This document shows, piece after piece, positions 44,417 through 53,652 of a DNA stretch of 64,000 bases. Position numbers and translations under genes: made by a program. Numbering within the stretch: position 1 is the first letter of the stretch; every line of letters starts with the position of its first letter. This stretch comes from Lentilitoribacter sp039986595 (lineage in GTDB: Bacteria > Pseudomonadota > Alphaproteobacteria > Rhizobiales > Rhizobiaceae). Location of the stretch: the NCBI GenBank assembly GCA_039986595.1, contig JBDWQJ010000004.1, positions 868,001-932,000 on the forward strand. The letters run 5' to 3'. Below the pieces are notes generated by a model. It searched no databases, was not told the DNA's origin, and saw only the letters and a list, made by a program, of their open reading frames with translations.

Positions 44417-44992
44417 ATGGGGCGTGATCAGCATGGTCACTTTGCGAAGCTGTCCAATGCAGTAGCGGTTAATCGTGATCAAAAGGCATTTGCGGAACTT
44501 TTTGATTATTTTTCACCTCGCATAAAATCATATTTTATCCAGCTTGGGGCCGTTCCTGAGCACGCAGAAGATATGTCACAAGATGTGATGTCTGCTTTAT
44601 GGCACAAAGCACATCTGTTTGACCCGTCAAAATCGTCGTTGTCGACGTGGTTGTTCCGTGTTGCAAGGAACCGCAGAATTGACTTGCTGCGCCGAGATCG
44701 CTCTGCCTTGATTGATGTTAATGACCCGATTTTTGTGCCGCCGGAGCCGATTTCACCAGATGATTATGTTGAAGAAGAAGAACGCGATGAGCATGTTCGC
44801 CGCGCGCTTTCATTGCTTCAGGACAAACACGCAGATATAATCCGCATGTCATTTTTCTTAGGGCTTTCTCATAGTCAAATTGCGGAGAAATCAGGGTTAC
44901 CACTTGGGACGGTGAAGTCTCGAATACGCGTTGCATTTCAAAAGCTTAGGGAGACGCTGGAGGGCGAAATTGATCCTCCAAACGATCTCTAA
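44417..44992 (+). CDS. ECF-type RNA polymerase sigma factor
   Basis: The 191-residue protein has sigma region 2 (EDMSQDVMSALWHKAHLFDPSKSSLSTWLFRVARNRRIDLLRRDRS) and region 4 (HADIIRMSFFLGLSHSQIAEKSGLPLGTVKSRIRVAFQKLRETL). No adjacent anti-sigma gene is visible, so control is probably distant. Length is typical of group 4 sigma factors. Confidence 0.92.
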   Translation: MGRDQHGHFAKLSNAVAVNRDQKAFAELFDYFSPRIKSYFIQLGAVPEHAEDMSQDVMSALWHKAHLFDPSKSSLSTWLFRVARNRRIDLLRRDRSALIDVNDPIFVPPEPISPDDYVEEEERDEHVRRALSLLQDKHADIIRMSFFLGLSHSQIAEKSGLPLGTVKSRIRVAFQKLRETLEGEIDPPNDL

Positions 44993-45001
44993 TGAGCAAT
45001 A

Positions 45002-45406
45002 CTAGACATCTTTGATATCGCTTTTTAGATCTTTTAAGGCTTGTTGTGCAGCATCGCGCTGTTCAGCCGTCATGTGCTTTTTTAACGTGGATATTGCGAC
45101 CGTTAGAACCGCAACATCGTCACCAAAACCAATCATCGCGATAAAGTCTGGGATGAGATCTGTGGGCAGGACAAAGTAAGCGAGCGCTGCAAGCAAAACG
45201 CCGCGTACATGAGTTGGGGTATTTTTATCCATCGCACAGAAATAGGCAGTGACCACATCTTCTGCGAATGGTAATTGAGCGAGCGCATTTTTTAACGTCG
45301 GCCAAAATTTTCGACGTATCTTTTTCTCTTGCTTTTGCTGCTGCTCAATATCGGCAGGTGACAAAATTGCATTGATTTCGTTTTTGCTGATTGTTTTTTT
45401 ACCCAT
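45002..45406 (-). CDS. YkvA family (DUF1232) protein
   Basis: The 134-residue protein carries the DUF1232 block (VVTAYFCAMDKNTPTHVRGVLLAALAYFVLPTDLIPDFIAMIGFGDDVAVL), a likely membrane-associated hairpin. Function unknown. It faces the end of the sigma factor gene with a 9-bp gap. Confidence 0.88.
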   Translation of the reverse strand: MGKKTISKNEINAILSPADIEQQQKQEKKIRRKFWPTLKNALAQLPFAEDVVTAYFCAMDKNTPTHVRGVLLAALAYFVLPTDLIPDFIAMIGFGDDVAVLTVAISTLKKHMTAEQRDAAQQALKDLKSDIKDV

Positions 45407-45517
45407 GGGTTAGATTTGGGGTACACTTACGTAAAATTCAATCTATCAAATCTTATTTCAGATAAGATGAAGTTTTACCCTACATAGATTGAGCGAAAAT
45501 TGGCGTGGTTTCGTTAT

Positions 45518-45994
45518 ATGAGTGGAAATATTAAATCAGTACTATTTGTGTGCATGGGCAATATTTGCCGATCCCCAATGGTGGAGGGCGTGTTTAAGGC
45601 GAAAATTGCAAACCCATCTTTGGTGCAAAATTTTCAAATTGATTCCGCTGGAACGCGCAGTTGGCACGAAGGCAATATACCTGATCCGCGGGCAATAAAG
45701 ACAATGCAGCGGCACAATATCGATATTACTGATCAACGCTCTCGTCCGATTAGAAGATCTGATTACTCAGAGTTCGATCTAATTTTGGCGATGGATCATG
45801 ATAATTTAGATGTATTGATCGCCAATGCCCCGATAAAAGAACAGCGCAAAATTCATTTGTTTATGGAGTTTGCGTTGGGGCAAGATATGCCAATCCCGGA
45901 TCCTTATTATGGTGAAGGTGATGGATTTGAAACAGTTTATCGCATGTTAGATGAGGGTTGCTCAGGGCTTGTTGAAAAGCTTGAAGCTAAATGA
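45518..45994 (+). CDS. Low-molecular-weight protein tyrosine phosphatase
   Basis: The 158-residue enzyme has the catalytic P-loop VCMGNICRSP and the general-acid DPYYG loop. It removes phosphate from tyrosine or arsenate-like substrates. ATG 45518 is preferred over TTG 45500. The 3' end overlaps the convergent ThpR gene by 58 bp. Confidence 0.88.
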   Translation: MSGNIKSVLFVCMGNICRSPMVEGVFKAKIANPSLVQNFQIDSAGTRSWHEGNIPDPRAIKTMQRHNIDITDQRSRPIRRSDYSEFDLILAMDHDNLDVLIANAPIKEQRKIHLFMEFALGQDMPIPDPYYGEGDGFETVYRMLDEGCSGLVEKLEAK

Positions 45995-46542
45995 TCTTGA
46001 TTGTTGTTTGCACCCAATAAATAGCGTTCCTCAATAATGTATGGTCCACCGCCACGTGAATTTTTAGATGACATTACAACAAATTCTTCGACGTTAAATG
46101 TTCTTGATTTAAAATTACTTCGCGCATCAAGATAGTCACGCAATGCATAATGATTTGTATGACGAAGTCTGGCGAGGGTAATATGTGGCGTAAACTTTCG
46201 CCCATCAGGCATAATGCCTATGCGACGGCACTGACTATCGATTGAGGCCTGGAGCGAACTTAGAGTTTCATTTGGTGTGATATCAGCATAAAGCGTACGC
46301 GGTTTTTTAGATCCAAAGACATTAATACCATTTAACTGAAGTTCAAATTCTTGTTTTGAGACATGATCAAATGCCTCTAGCACATCATCTGCTGTTCGTT
46401 CGTCGACATCGCCAATAAATCGCAGAGTAAGATGATAGTTCTCAACATCAATCCAGCCTGCACCTTGCAGGCCGCCTCGCAATAGGGAAAGGCTTTGTGC
46501 GACATCCTTCGGAATTTCCAATGCTGCAAATAACCTTGGCAT
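45937..46542 (-). CDS. thpR: RNA 2',3'-cyclic phosphodiesterase
   Basis: The 201-residue protein has both HxT motifs of the 2H phosphoesterases: HLTLRFIGD and HITLARLR. It opens 2',3'-cyclic phosphates on RNA. Its 3' end overlaps the phosphatase gene on the other strand, an unusual tail-to-tail overlap that may cause mutual transcriptional interference. Confidence 0.9.
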   Translation of the reverse strand: MPRLFAALEIPKDVAQSLSLLRGGLQGAGWIDVENYHLTLRFIGDVDERTADDVLEAFDHVSKQEFELQLNGINVFGSKKPRTLYADITPNETLSSLQASIDSQCRRIGIMPDGRKFTPHITLARLRHTNHYALRDYLDARSNFKSRTFNVEEFVVMSSKNSRGGGPYIIEERYLLGANNNQDHLASSFSTSPEQPSSNMR

Positions 46543-46628
46543 GGCTGTACTCCTGATCGAATCATCTATGATGTGACCATGAGATTATGACAAGTTCAAG
46601 AAATATCGATGTTTGGGATAAAACTTAG

Positions 46629-47285
46629 TTATTCATCCACAAGCTGCGCTTTGAAAAATGGTTCAGCGATAGGAAGGATCTTTTCGACCATCACCGCAAT
46701 CCCTTTGGGATTGGGATGAATGCCATCTGATATGTTCAGCTCAGGTACGCCTGCAACACCATCTAGGAAAAATGGGTAGAATTCTACTTCGTATTTATTG
46801 GCAAGATCTGGATAGATTGTATTAAATTCCTGCTCATAATCTGCGCCCATATTTGGTGGAGCCAACATGCCCATCAAAAAGACAGTGATGTTACGTTCGC
46901 TCAAGCGGGCCATCATCTTGTCTAAATTTTCTCGCGTCGTTTCCGCAGGTAAGCCACGCAGCGCGTCATTGGCGCCGAGTTCTAAGATCACAACATCTGT
47001 ACCATCAGGAATAGACCAATCAAGGCGCGCTAATCCACCTGATGTGGTGTCGCCTGACACCGCAGCATTGGTCATATTAATTTCAAGCCCATTTGCAGAG
47101 AGTGCTTCTGCTAATCTATTGGGGAAAGCATCCTCGCGATCAAGTTGATATCCCGCCATTAGACTATCTCCAAATGCAACCACTTCAAGCGGTTTTGCAA
47201 ATGCAGTTGTCATTAAAGTACACATCAGGATGAAACAGGCTGCGAAGATACCAGTTATTGCGTTTGTGAGATCTTTTATTTTCAT
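46629..47285 (-). CDS. Arylesterase, SGNH/GDSL hydrolase (TesA-like)
   Basis: The 218-residue enzyme has a signal-like N-terminus (ITGIFAACFILMCTLMTTAFA), the GDSL block GDSLMAGYQLDR, the GAND block and the catalytic DGIHPN. It hydrolyses esters or thioesters in the periplasm. ATG 47285 is used (AGGTATTGG upstream). The divergent ybbA-ybbP pair next to it is a conserved arrangement. Confidence 0.9.
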   Translation of the reverse strand: MKIKDLTNAITGIFAACFILMCTLMTTAFAKPLEVVAFGDSLMAGYQLDREDAFPNRLAEALSANGLEINMTNAAVSGDTTSGGLARLDWSIPDGTDVVILELGANDALRGLPAETTRENLDKMMARLSERNITVFLMGMLAPPNMGADYEQEFNTIYPDLANKYEVEFYPFFLDGVAGVPELNISDGIHPNPKGIAVMVEKILPIAEPFFKAQLVDE

Positions 47286-47357
47286 AGTCCAATACCTATT
47301 TGCAAACGTAATGAGCTTTAACAATCGTAAGAATTATACATATAGGGACTAAGAGCC

Positions 47358-48047
47358 GTGCCGCAAACACTTATCGAATTAAAAAATGCTGATCTGACTT
47401 TGGGAAGCGAGGCATCCTCGGTCCATGTGCTTAAAAAAATGAACCTTCAACTTAATGAAGGTGAAAGTGCCGGTATTGTTGGGCCTTCAGGTTCGGGTAA
47501 ATCAACCTTGCTTATGGTTCTTGCTGGCTTGGAACGACTTGATAGTGGTGAAGTTCATATTGCAGGTTCGGCAATTCATGAGATGAGCGAAGATGAAGCA
47601 GCTGCATTCCGAGGTCGAAATATTGGTATTGTTTTCCAAAGCTTCCATCTTATTCCAAATATGACAGCACTTGAGAATGTTGCTGTACCGCTTGAATTGG
47701 CCGGTGAGAAAAACGCCTTTGAAAAGGCGAAAGAAGAGCTTGTTGCAGTTGGTTTGGGTGAGCGATTGACCCATTACCCATCTGAGTTATCGGGTGGTGA
47801 ACAACAACGTGTTGCGATCGCTCGTGCGCTTGCACCTTCGCCGAAGCTGTTAATTGCCGATGAGCCAACAGGTAATCTTGATGGAGATACCGGTCAGCAA
47901 ATCGCAGATCTTTTGTTTCAGAAGCAAAAAGAGCGCGACATGACACTTGTGCTGGTAACGCACGATCCTTCTTTAGCTGATAAGTGTCAGCGAAAGATCG
48001 CGGTCCGTTCAGGTGAAATTGAATCTTATTCTGAGGCTGCAGAGTAA
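47358..48047 (+). CDS. ybbA: ABC transporter ATP-binding protein, YbbA family
   Basis: The 229-residue ATPase has Walker A GPSGSGKST, signature LSGGEQQR, Walker B LLIADEPT and H-loop VTHD. It pairs with the FtsX-like permease, the start of which overlaps its stop by one base (TAATG). GTG start. Such exporters handle lipoprotein or envelope substrates; the substrate here is unknown. Confidence 0.92.
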   Translation: MPQTLIELKNADLTLGSEASSVHVLKKMNLQLNEGESAGIVGPSGSGKSTLLMVLAGLERLDSGEVHIAGSAIHEMSEDEAAAFRGRNIGIVFQSFHLIPNMTALENVAVPLELAGEKNAFEKAKEELVAVGLGERLTHYPSELSGGEQQRVAIARALAPSPKLLIADEPTGNLDGDTGQQIADLLFQKQKERDMTLVLVTHDPSLADKCQRKIAVRSGEIESYSEAAE

Positions 48048-50617
48048 TGGAAAATTCGTTTCAACAGCTCAGTATAATAGAAAAAACAAAACTCGCGTTG
48101 CGATTTGCTGCGCGTGAAATGCGCGGGGGTTTACGAGGGTTTTACATCTTCCTTGCCTGTGTTGCACTTGGAGCTGCAGCAATTTCTGGTGTTAATTCTG
48201 TTTCGCGTTCCATCAATCAGTCAATTTCAGCGGAAGGGCAATCCATTTTGGGTGCCGATGTTCGATTTGAAATTGATAATCGGCGCGCAAGTGAGGAAGA
48301 AGTTGCCTTTGTTAAAAGTCTTGGCGAAGTGACAATTGGTTCTGGACTGCGGTCCATGGCGCGCAAGCCAGATGGTTCGGATCAGGCTTTGGTTGAGCTT
48401 CGATCTGTTGACGAGATCTACCCGCTCTTTGGTGAGTTGGTAACCGAACCTTCAATGCCAAAAGCTGATCTTTTTTCAAAAGATGGTGATGTTTATGGTG
48501 CAATTGTTGCGCCCTTGATGCTTGAGCGACTTAACTTAAGTGTTGGCGATGAGCTGCTGTTAGGTGATGCAACAGTTCAGATTAGAGCATCATTAATTGT
48601 TGAGCCTGATGCGCTTTCTGAAGGGTTTGGGTTTGCGCCGCGTATGATGATTTCCAATGAAGCGTTGGCAAGTGCTGGACTTATCCGCAATGGTAGTTTG
48701 GTTGAATATTCTTACCGCATTAATCTAGATGGTGAACCGACATTATCTGATTTAAATGATGTGCGGGCACTAGCGCGTGAAACGCACCCTGATGCCGGTT
48801 GGTCTGTGCGAACGAGCCGCAATGCAGCACCTGCATTAACTGCAAATATTGAGCGCTTTTCGCAATTTTTAACGTTGGTTGGATTGACCGTGCTTGTTGT
48901 CGGCGGTGTTGGTGTCGGCAATTCCGTCCGCGCATTTTTAGACTCAAAACGCGGAGTGATTGCAACATTTAAATGTTTGGGTGCGTCATCAAGATTTGTA
49001 TTTGGGATTTATCTCATGCAAGTGTTCATGATTGCGCTTATTGGTGTTGTGATTGGTATTGCAATCGGAGCAGCGCTTCCATTTATTACAGCATCGCTCT
49101 TATCCGCAGCACTTGCGATTGATATTAGTGCTTCTGTCTATCCGAGTGCTTTGCTCTTAGCGGCGATATTTGGTCTTTTGGCTGCTTTGACATTTGCTAT
49201 TTTGCCGCTTGGAAATGCTGGCAGCGTTCCTGCAACAGCCTTGTTCCGTCAATGGAATTTAGGGCAATCAGGTTGGCCAAAACCAATTTATAGCCTACTT
49301 GCATTGGCCTTTGCTGTCCTTTTAGCTTGGTTGGTTATTTTTACATCCGACAACGATCAAATTGCGACACTCTTTTTAGGTGCTGTGGCATTTTCCTTCG
49401 TTGTTTTGCGAATTGTTGCTTGGCTGGTGCAGTGGATTGCGAAACGCAGTCCGCAAGTTCAGTCAACACCGTTGCGCATGGCAATCGGTAATATTCATCG
49501 CCCCGGCGCTTTGACATCATCTGTTGTGATGTCCTTGGGATTAGGACTAACGCTACTTGTGGCATTAGCGTTAATTGATGGAAATTTACGCCGTGAGTTA
49601 TCAGGTAATTTACCTGAACGCGCACCAAACTTCTTCTTTGTCGATATTCAATCAAGCGAAATTGAAGGCTTTGAAAAGCTCGTCAATGAAGTCGCGCCGG
49701 ATGGAAAATTGGTTGAAGTTCCAATGTTGCGTGGCCGTATTTTGGAGTTTAATGGCACTGAACTCAAAGACTTGCAAATCCCACCGGAAGCACGTTGGGT
49801 TACGCGAGGTGATCGCGGTGTTACTTACGCTCAAAATCTACCGGAGAACTCAGTATTATCTGAAGGCGAGTGGTGGGCGCCAGATCATAGTGGTGAACCA
49901 TTGGTTTCTTTCTCTGCAGAAGAAGCGGGTGAGCTTGGTTTAAAAATCGGTGATACAGTGACCGTTAATGTACTTGGCCGAACAATTACTGCACGTATTG
50001 CCAATTTCAGATTGGTTGAGTGGGAATCTTTGTCGATCAACTTTGTGATGGTTTTCTCACCTAACACATTTGCCGGTGCGCCGCATTCATGGCTGGCAAC
50101 ATTGCTTGAAAGTGAGGCAACTGCTGAGCAAGAGGGTGAAATTTTGCGTGCCGTTACACAAGCTTATCCAACAGTGACAACAGTGCGAGTAAAAGATGCG
50201 CTTGATATTGCTGAACGATTAGTTGGACAGATTGCGCTTGCGATCCGCGCGGCGGCGGCTGTTGCACTTGTTGCCTCCATACTGGTGCTTGCTGGTGCGT
50301 TGGCGGCGGGTAACCAAACAAGACGTCATGATTCCGTTGTTCTTAAAACTCTGGGTGCAACGCGCCGAACTTTAATTAGAGCGTTTAGCTACGAATATAT
50401 GATTTTGGGCCTTTCAACGGCGATCTTTGCGCTCATTTCTGGTGCAATTGCATCTTGGTATGTGATTAATCAGATTATGAACCTGCCATATAGCGTTTTG
50501 CCCGATGTGGCGATTTCAACTCTACTTGCTGCATTAATCTTGACAGTTGGCATAGGTCTTGTGGGGACTTGGCGTGTATTGGGGCAAAAAGCAGCACCAA
50601 TATTGCGTGATTTGTAA
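48047..50617 (+). CDS. ybbP: FtsX-like ABC transporter permease, YbbP family
   Basis: The 856-residue protein has an N-terminal TM helix, large periplasmic domains and two FtsX-type TM blocks (LTVLVVGGVGVGNSVRAFLDSKRGVIATFKCLG; AAAAVALVASILVLAGALAAGNQTRRHDSVVLKTLGATRRTL). It is the membrane partner of YbbA. Length and layout match YbbP. Confidence 0.92.
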   Translation: MENSFQQLSIIEKTKLALRFAAREMRGGLRGFYIFLACVALGAAAISGVNSVSRSINQSISAEGQSILGADVRFEIDNRRASEEEVAFVKSLGEVTIGSGLRSMARKPDGSDQALVELRSVDEIYPLFGELVTEPSMPKADLFSKDGDVYGAIVAPLMLERLNLSVGDELLLGDATVQIRASLIVEPDALSEGFGFAPRMMISNEALASAGLIRNGSLVEYSYRINLDGEPTLSDLNDVRALARETHPDAGWSVRTSRNAAPALTANIERFSQFLTLVGLTVLVVGGVGVGNSVRAFLDSKRGVIATFKCLGASSRFVFGIYLMQVFMIALIGVVIGIAIGAALPFITASLLSAALAIDISASVYPSALLLAAIFGLLAALTFAILPLGNAGSVPATALFRQWNLGQSGWPKPIYSLLALAFAVLLAWLVIFTSDNDQIATLFLGAVAFSFVVLRIVAWLVQWIAKRSPQVQSTPLRMAIGNIHRPGALTSSVVMSLGLGLTLLVALALIDGNLRRELSGNLPERAPNFFFVDIQSSEIEGFEKLVNEVAPDGKLVEVPMLRGRILEFNGTELKDLQIPPEARWVTRGDRGVTYAQNLPENSVLSEGEWWAPDHSGEPLVSFSAEEAGELGLKIGDTVTVNVLGRTITARIANFRLVEWESLSINFVMVFSPNTFAGAPHSWLATLLESEATAEQEGEILRAVTQAYPTVTTVRVKDALDIAERLVGQIALAIRAAAAVALVASILVLAGALAAGNQTRRHDSVVLKTLGATRRTLIRAFSYEYMILGLSTAIFALISGAIASWYVINQIMNLPYSVLPDVAISTLLAALILTVGIGLVGTWRVLGQKAAPILRDL

Positions 50618-50782
50618 AAAATGGAGCAGCAATAGGATTTTACTATTAACCTTGTTTGTTGTTATTATTCGTATTTATGGTAGTAAATACTTGTTGTTTT
50701 TGAAAAAACTCCCATATTATGGGTATATATAAATTCACGATGGAGATTGGCTTCATCGTTGGCTATTTTAAAAGAGGAACAA

Positions 50783-51517
50783 ATGGCTGATATTAGAAAT
50801 TCTCACATGCGTACAGCAACTGCTCGTGAGCAGGACGCAGCTCAAATTGATGCGGGCCTGCGTAGCTATATGTTGAGTGTTTACAACTATATGTCTATTG
50901 GTCTGGGTATTACAGGTCTTGCGGCATATGCTACAGCATCTTTTGCTCAATCAAACCAAGCGGTGTTTAACGCGCTTTATAACAGCCCACTGAAATGGGT
51001 TATTATGTTTGCGCCATTAGGCTTTGTATTTTTCCTTGGTGCTCGTTTGAATAAAATGAGCGTATCATCTGCGCAAACAACTTTCTGGGCGTTTGCTGCG
51101 ATCATGGGTATTTCGATTTCCTACATCTTCTTGGTGTTTACAGGCGCTTCGATTATCCAAACGTTCTTTGTAACAGCAGCATCATTTGGTGCGTTGTCAC
51201 TATACGGCTACACAACCAAGAAAGACCTATCTGGTATGGGTTCATTCTTGATTATGGGTGTGTTCGGCTTGATCCTTGCATCAATCGTCAACATCTTCTT
51301 GCAATCAAGTGCTCTTCAGTTCGCTGTATCTGCTCTAGGTGTTTTGATCTTCGCGGGTCTAACTGCTTACGACACGCAGCGTATTAAAGAGATGTACTAT
51401 GATGGCGATGGCGCTGACACTATGAGCCGTAAGGCAATCATGGGTGCTCTTAGCCTTTACCTGAACTTCATCAACATGTTCATGTTCTTGTTGCAATTCC
51501 TAGGTAATCGCGAATAG
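50783..51517 (+). CDS. Bax inhibitor-1 family membrane protein
   Basis: From ATG 50783 (AGAGGA upstream) the product is 244 residues with seven hydrophobic helices and the C-terminal GLTAYDTQRIKEMYYDGDG motif carrying the conserved aspartates of the BI-1 family. These are inner-membrane proteins with suspected calcium leak or stress roles. An upstream TTG at 50747 has no ribosome binding site. Confidence 0.93.
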   Translation: MADIRNSHMRTATAREQDAAQIDAGLRSYMLSVYNYMSIGLGITGLAAYATASFAQSNQAVFNALYNSPLKWVIMFAPLGFVFFLGARLNKMSVSSAQTTFWAFAAIMGISISYIFLVFTGASIIQTFFVTAASFGALSLYGYTTKKDLSGMGSFLIMGVFGLILASIVNIFLQSSALQFAVSALGVLIFAGLTAYDTQRIKEMYYDGDGADTMSRKAIMGALSLYLNFINMFMFLLQFLGNRE

Positions 51518-51542
51518 TAATATACTTATAAAGTTGATTATT

Positions 51543-51568
51543 AAGGCGGCTTTTATGCCGCCTTTTTT
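51543..51568 (+). terminator. Rho-independent terminator of the BI-1 gene
   Basis: AAGGCGGC and GCCGCCTT pair around TTTTAT-type loop bases and are followed by a run of Ts. Confidence 0.9.
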
Positions 51569-51577
51569 ATTGGGAAT

Positions 51578-52138
51578 ATGAGTATGAGTTTACTAATCCG
51601 CGCAGCCAACGAGAATGATCTCGATGCCATTGTTGAAATATATAAACATAGCGTTGAACATGGCACTGCCACATATGAATTAACGGTGCCTGACTACGCT
51701 GAAATGCAGCGAAGATTTGAAGCTTTAACTACGCAAAACTATCCATATTTGGTAGCCCAAGAGGAAGGCAAGATCCTAGGTTATGCCTATGCTGGACCTT
51801 TCAGACCACGGCCTGCATATCGATGGTCTGTTGAAGATTCCATTTATCTTTCTCCTGATGCGCAAGGCAAAGGGGTTGGTTATCAATTGCTTGAAAGACT
51901 AATAAAAGCATCTGATGAGCGCGGATTTAGGCAAATGATTGCAGTTATTGGTGGGGCCAGTGCCGCATCCATTGCTGTGCATGCAAAAGCTGGATTTGAG
52001 CATTCAGGCGTGATGAAAGCCACTGGTTATAAACACGGTAAATGGCTTGATACCACCATCATGCAGCTGGCGCTTGGAGACGGGCAGGATACTGATCCCG
52101 ATCTGCAAAACTATCCCGGAAACCTCTATCAGGACTAA
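51578..52138 (+). CDS. GNAT acetyltransferase, phosphinothricin-acetyltransferase-like
   Basis: The 186-residue enzyme has the acetyl-CoA site SPDAQGKGVGYQLLERLI and the PAT-type N-terminus (IRAANENDLDAIVEIYKHSVEHGTATYEL). It likely acetylates small amines or amino-acid analogues. Function beyond the family is not visible. Confidence 0.88.
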   Translation: MSMSLLIRAANENDLDAIVEIYKHSVEHGTATYELTVPDYAEMQRRFEALTTQNYPYLVAQEEGKILGYAYAGPFRPRPAYRWSVEDSIYLSPDAQGKGVGYQLLERLIKASDERGFRQMIAVIGGASAASIAVHAKAGFEHSGVMKATGYKHGKWLDTTIMQLALGDGQDTDPDLQNYPGNLYQD

Positions 52139-52221
52139 TCAATATGGCTTGATCTGTATCAATGCTGGCAATTCTTCTTCGCATATTATGTCATTATAAA
52201 TGATGATGTAAGGAGAAAGTC

Positions 52222-52644
52222 ATGTTTGAGAAAGTCCTTGTTGCGTTTGATATTGCTCACCAAGAGCATGGTTTGAAGATTTTAAAACGTGGCCAAGAAT
52301 TGTGTAATAATGGCGGTGAATTAAAGATCATCTATGTTGGTGAGGAGATCCCCAGTTATATGGATTTTGCTGTTCCGCAAGATGTCATTGATGAGGGTGT
52401 CGAAGACACTCGAAAACGACTTAAAAAGATTGCGACAGATAATGATATCCATGCTGAAGTCGTGGTTAAACGCGGTCGCCCTCACGTTAAAATATTGGAA
52501 TATGCTGAAGAAGCGGGAATTGATCTGATCCTAACCGCATCACACAATCCAGGTATTCAGGATTTTCTGATCGGTTCAACAGCCGCGCGCATTGTGCGTC
52601 ACGCGCAATGTTCGGTTCTTGTTGATCGAGGCGGTGTGCACTAG
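52222..52644 (+). CDS. Universal stress protein, UspA family
   Basis: The 140-residue protein has the UspA fold with the ATP-binding G-x2-G-x9-GS-like end (ASHNPGIQDFLIGSTAARIVRHAQCSVLVDR). AAGGAGAAAG precedes the ATG, a strong ribosome binding site. A stress or survival role is expected. Confidence 0.9.
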   Translation: MFEKVLVAFDIAHQEHGLKILKRGQELCNNGGELKIIYVGEEIPSYMDFAVPQDVIDEGVEDTRKRLKKIATDNDIHAEVVVKRGRPHVKILEYAEEAGIDLILTASHNPGIQDFLIGSTAARIVRHAQCSVLVDRGGVH

Positions 52645-52646
52645 TT

Positions 52647-53027
52647 CTACTTATCGCTCTTAACTTTATCGAGTACTTTTAGAACTTGAGGTAGTTCGTG
52701 CCCGCGCTTCAAAACAAGGCCGCTTGCGTTCACGACGCTATAAGCACCTTGTTTGCGGGCACGTTTTGGTTCTTTCTCAATAGTAAACATCGGCACTTCA
52801 CTGGTACGTTTATAAATTGAGAATACTGCACGATCCTTCATATGATCAATCGCATAATCCCGCCAAATCCCTGTGCCAACATGGCGCGAATATATCTGCA
52901 ATATTCGATCTAGCTCGGTTCTGTGGAAGGTCACGGGAATGGGGTCTTTTTGGCGTTTGTAAGATGCAAGGTCAACAAGAACCTTATTGTCTTGGGATGG
53001 GTGTTTGCTGCTTGCCTGATCTGACAT
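52647..53027 (-). CDS. DUF2794 family protein
   Basis: The 126-residue protein has VTFHRTELDRILQIYSRHVGTGIWRDYAID and a C-terminal ASGLVLKRGHELPQVLKVL, matching the alphaproteobacterial DUF2794 family. Function unknown. It converges on the UspA gene with a 2-bp gap. Confidence 0.85.
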   Translation of the reverse strand: MSDQASSKHPSQDNKVLVDLASYKRQKDPIPVTFHRTELDRILQIYSRHVGTGIWRDYAIDHMKDRAVFSIYKRTSEVPMFTIEKEPKRARKQGAYSVVNASGLVLKRGHELPQVLKVLDKVKSDK

Positions 53028-53185
53028 CTATATTCCCTTATTGATGAGCTATCTTTGCGTGTGCTTTGGCAAAATGCAAGATTAGTCTTCAACAATATTC
53101 ACTTCTTTTCAAAGCTAGGGATTGACGAAATGTGATATTTAATAGCTTGATCAGTAGGTTTCGGGCGTTGAGGTTTGTTTTTATT

Positions 53186-53347
53186 ATGAGTAATCGTCAG
53201 ATCGAGATATTTGGGTGGATATTGTTTGTAATCTCGGCTTTTGGCTTTATCATGGCGAGTATCGGGGATTTTTGGGCAATGTTTGGCAGTATATTTTTTC
53301 TATTTGCCTGTTTTTTGTTTCTGTTTACCTATTTTCGCAAAAACTAG
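53186..53347 (+). CDS. Small two-helix membrane protein
   Basis: ATG 53186 (GAGG about 11 bases upstream) gives 53 residues with two hydrophobic segments (IFGWILFVISAFGFIMASIGDF; MFGSIFFLFACFLFLFTYF). An earlier start at 53132 is in frame. No family recognised; small membrane proteins of this type often accompany stress genes. Confidence 0.5.
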   Translation: MSNRQIEIFGWILFVISAFGFIMASIGDFWAMFGSIFFLFACFLFLFTYFRKN

Positions 53348-53460
53348 GTAGTTTATACACTGGTATTCACAGATTTAAGAGTGCGTTAACACACCTCACG
53401 ACATGTTAAAATCACGTAGTGATACTTTACTGCGCGAACATGTTTTCGCCATCTTTTGGT

Positions 53461-53557
53461 CAAATCCTCTCCTTATTTGGCGACGATCTTACACTGGTCA
53501 TTTAATTAAAAATGTTCCTAAAGTCGGCCAATAGCCCCCCAGCCCACCGACTTTTTT
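53461..53557 (+). ncRNA. Candidate small RNA with C-rich loops and terminator
   Basis: CAAAT/ATTTG (53461-53465, 53475-53479) encloses the loop CCTCTCCTT, and AAAGTCGG/CCGACTTT (53520-53527, 53547-53554) encloses a 19-nt loop with CCCCCC, directly followed by a T-run. Exposed C-rich loops complementary to ribosome binding sites plus a terminator are typical of trans-acting small RNAs in alphaproteobacteria. No protein gene lies in 53348-53652. Promoter not identified. Confidence 0.45.
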
Positions 53558-53596
53558 CGATGAACAGGTTCACTAATTGAATGACACCGCCATAAA

Positions 53597-53623
53597 GGCC
53601 GACCTTTCAAGGTCGGTCTTTTT
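53597..53623 (+). terminator. Second terminator-like hairpin in the same interval
   Basis: GGCCGACCTT (53597-53606) pairs with AAGGTCGGTC (53609-53618), then TTTTT. Its stem is similar to the preceding hairpin (CCGACC versus CCGACTT), so the pair may be a duplicated terminator or the end of a longer RNA. Confidence 0.7.
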
Positions 53624-53652
53624 GGTTAGGGCAAAATACAGGTTAACCACAA

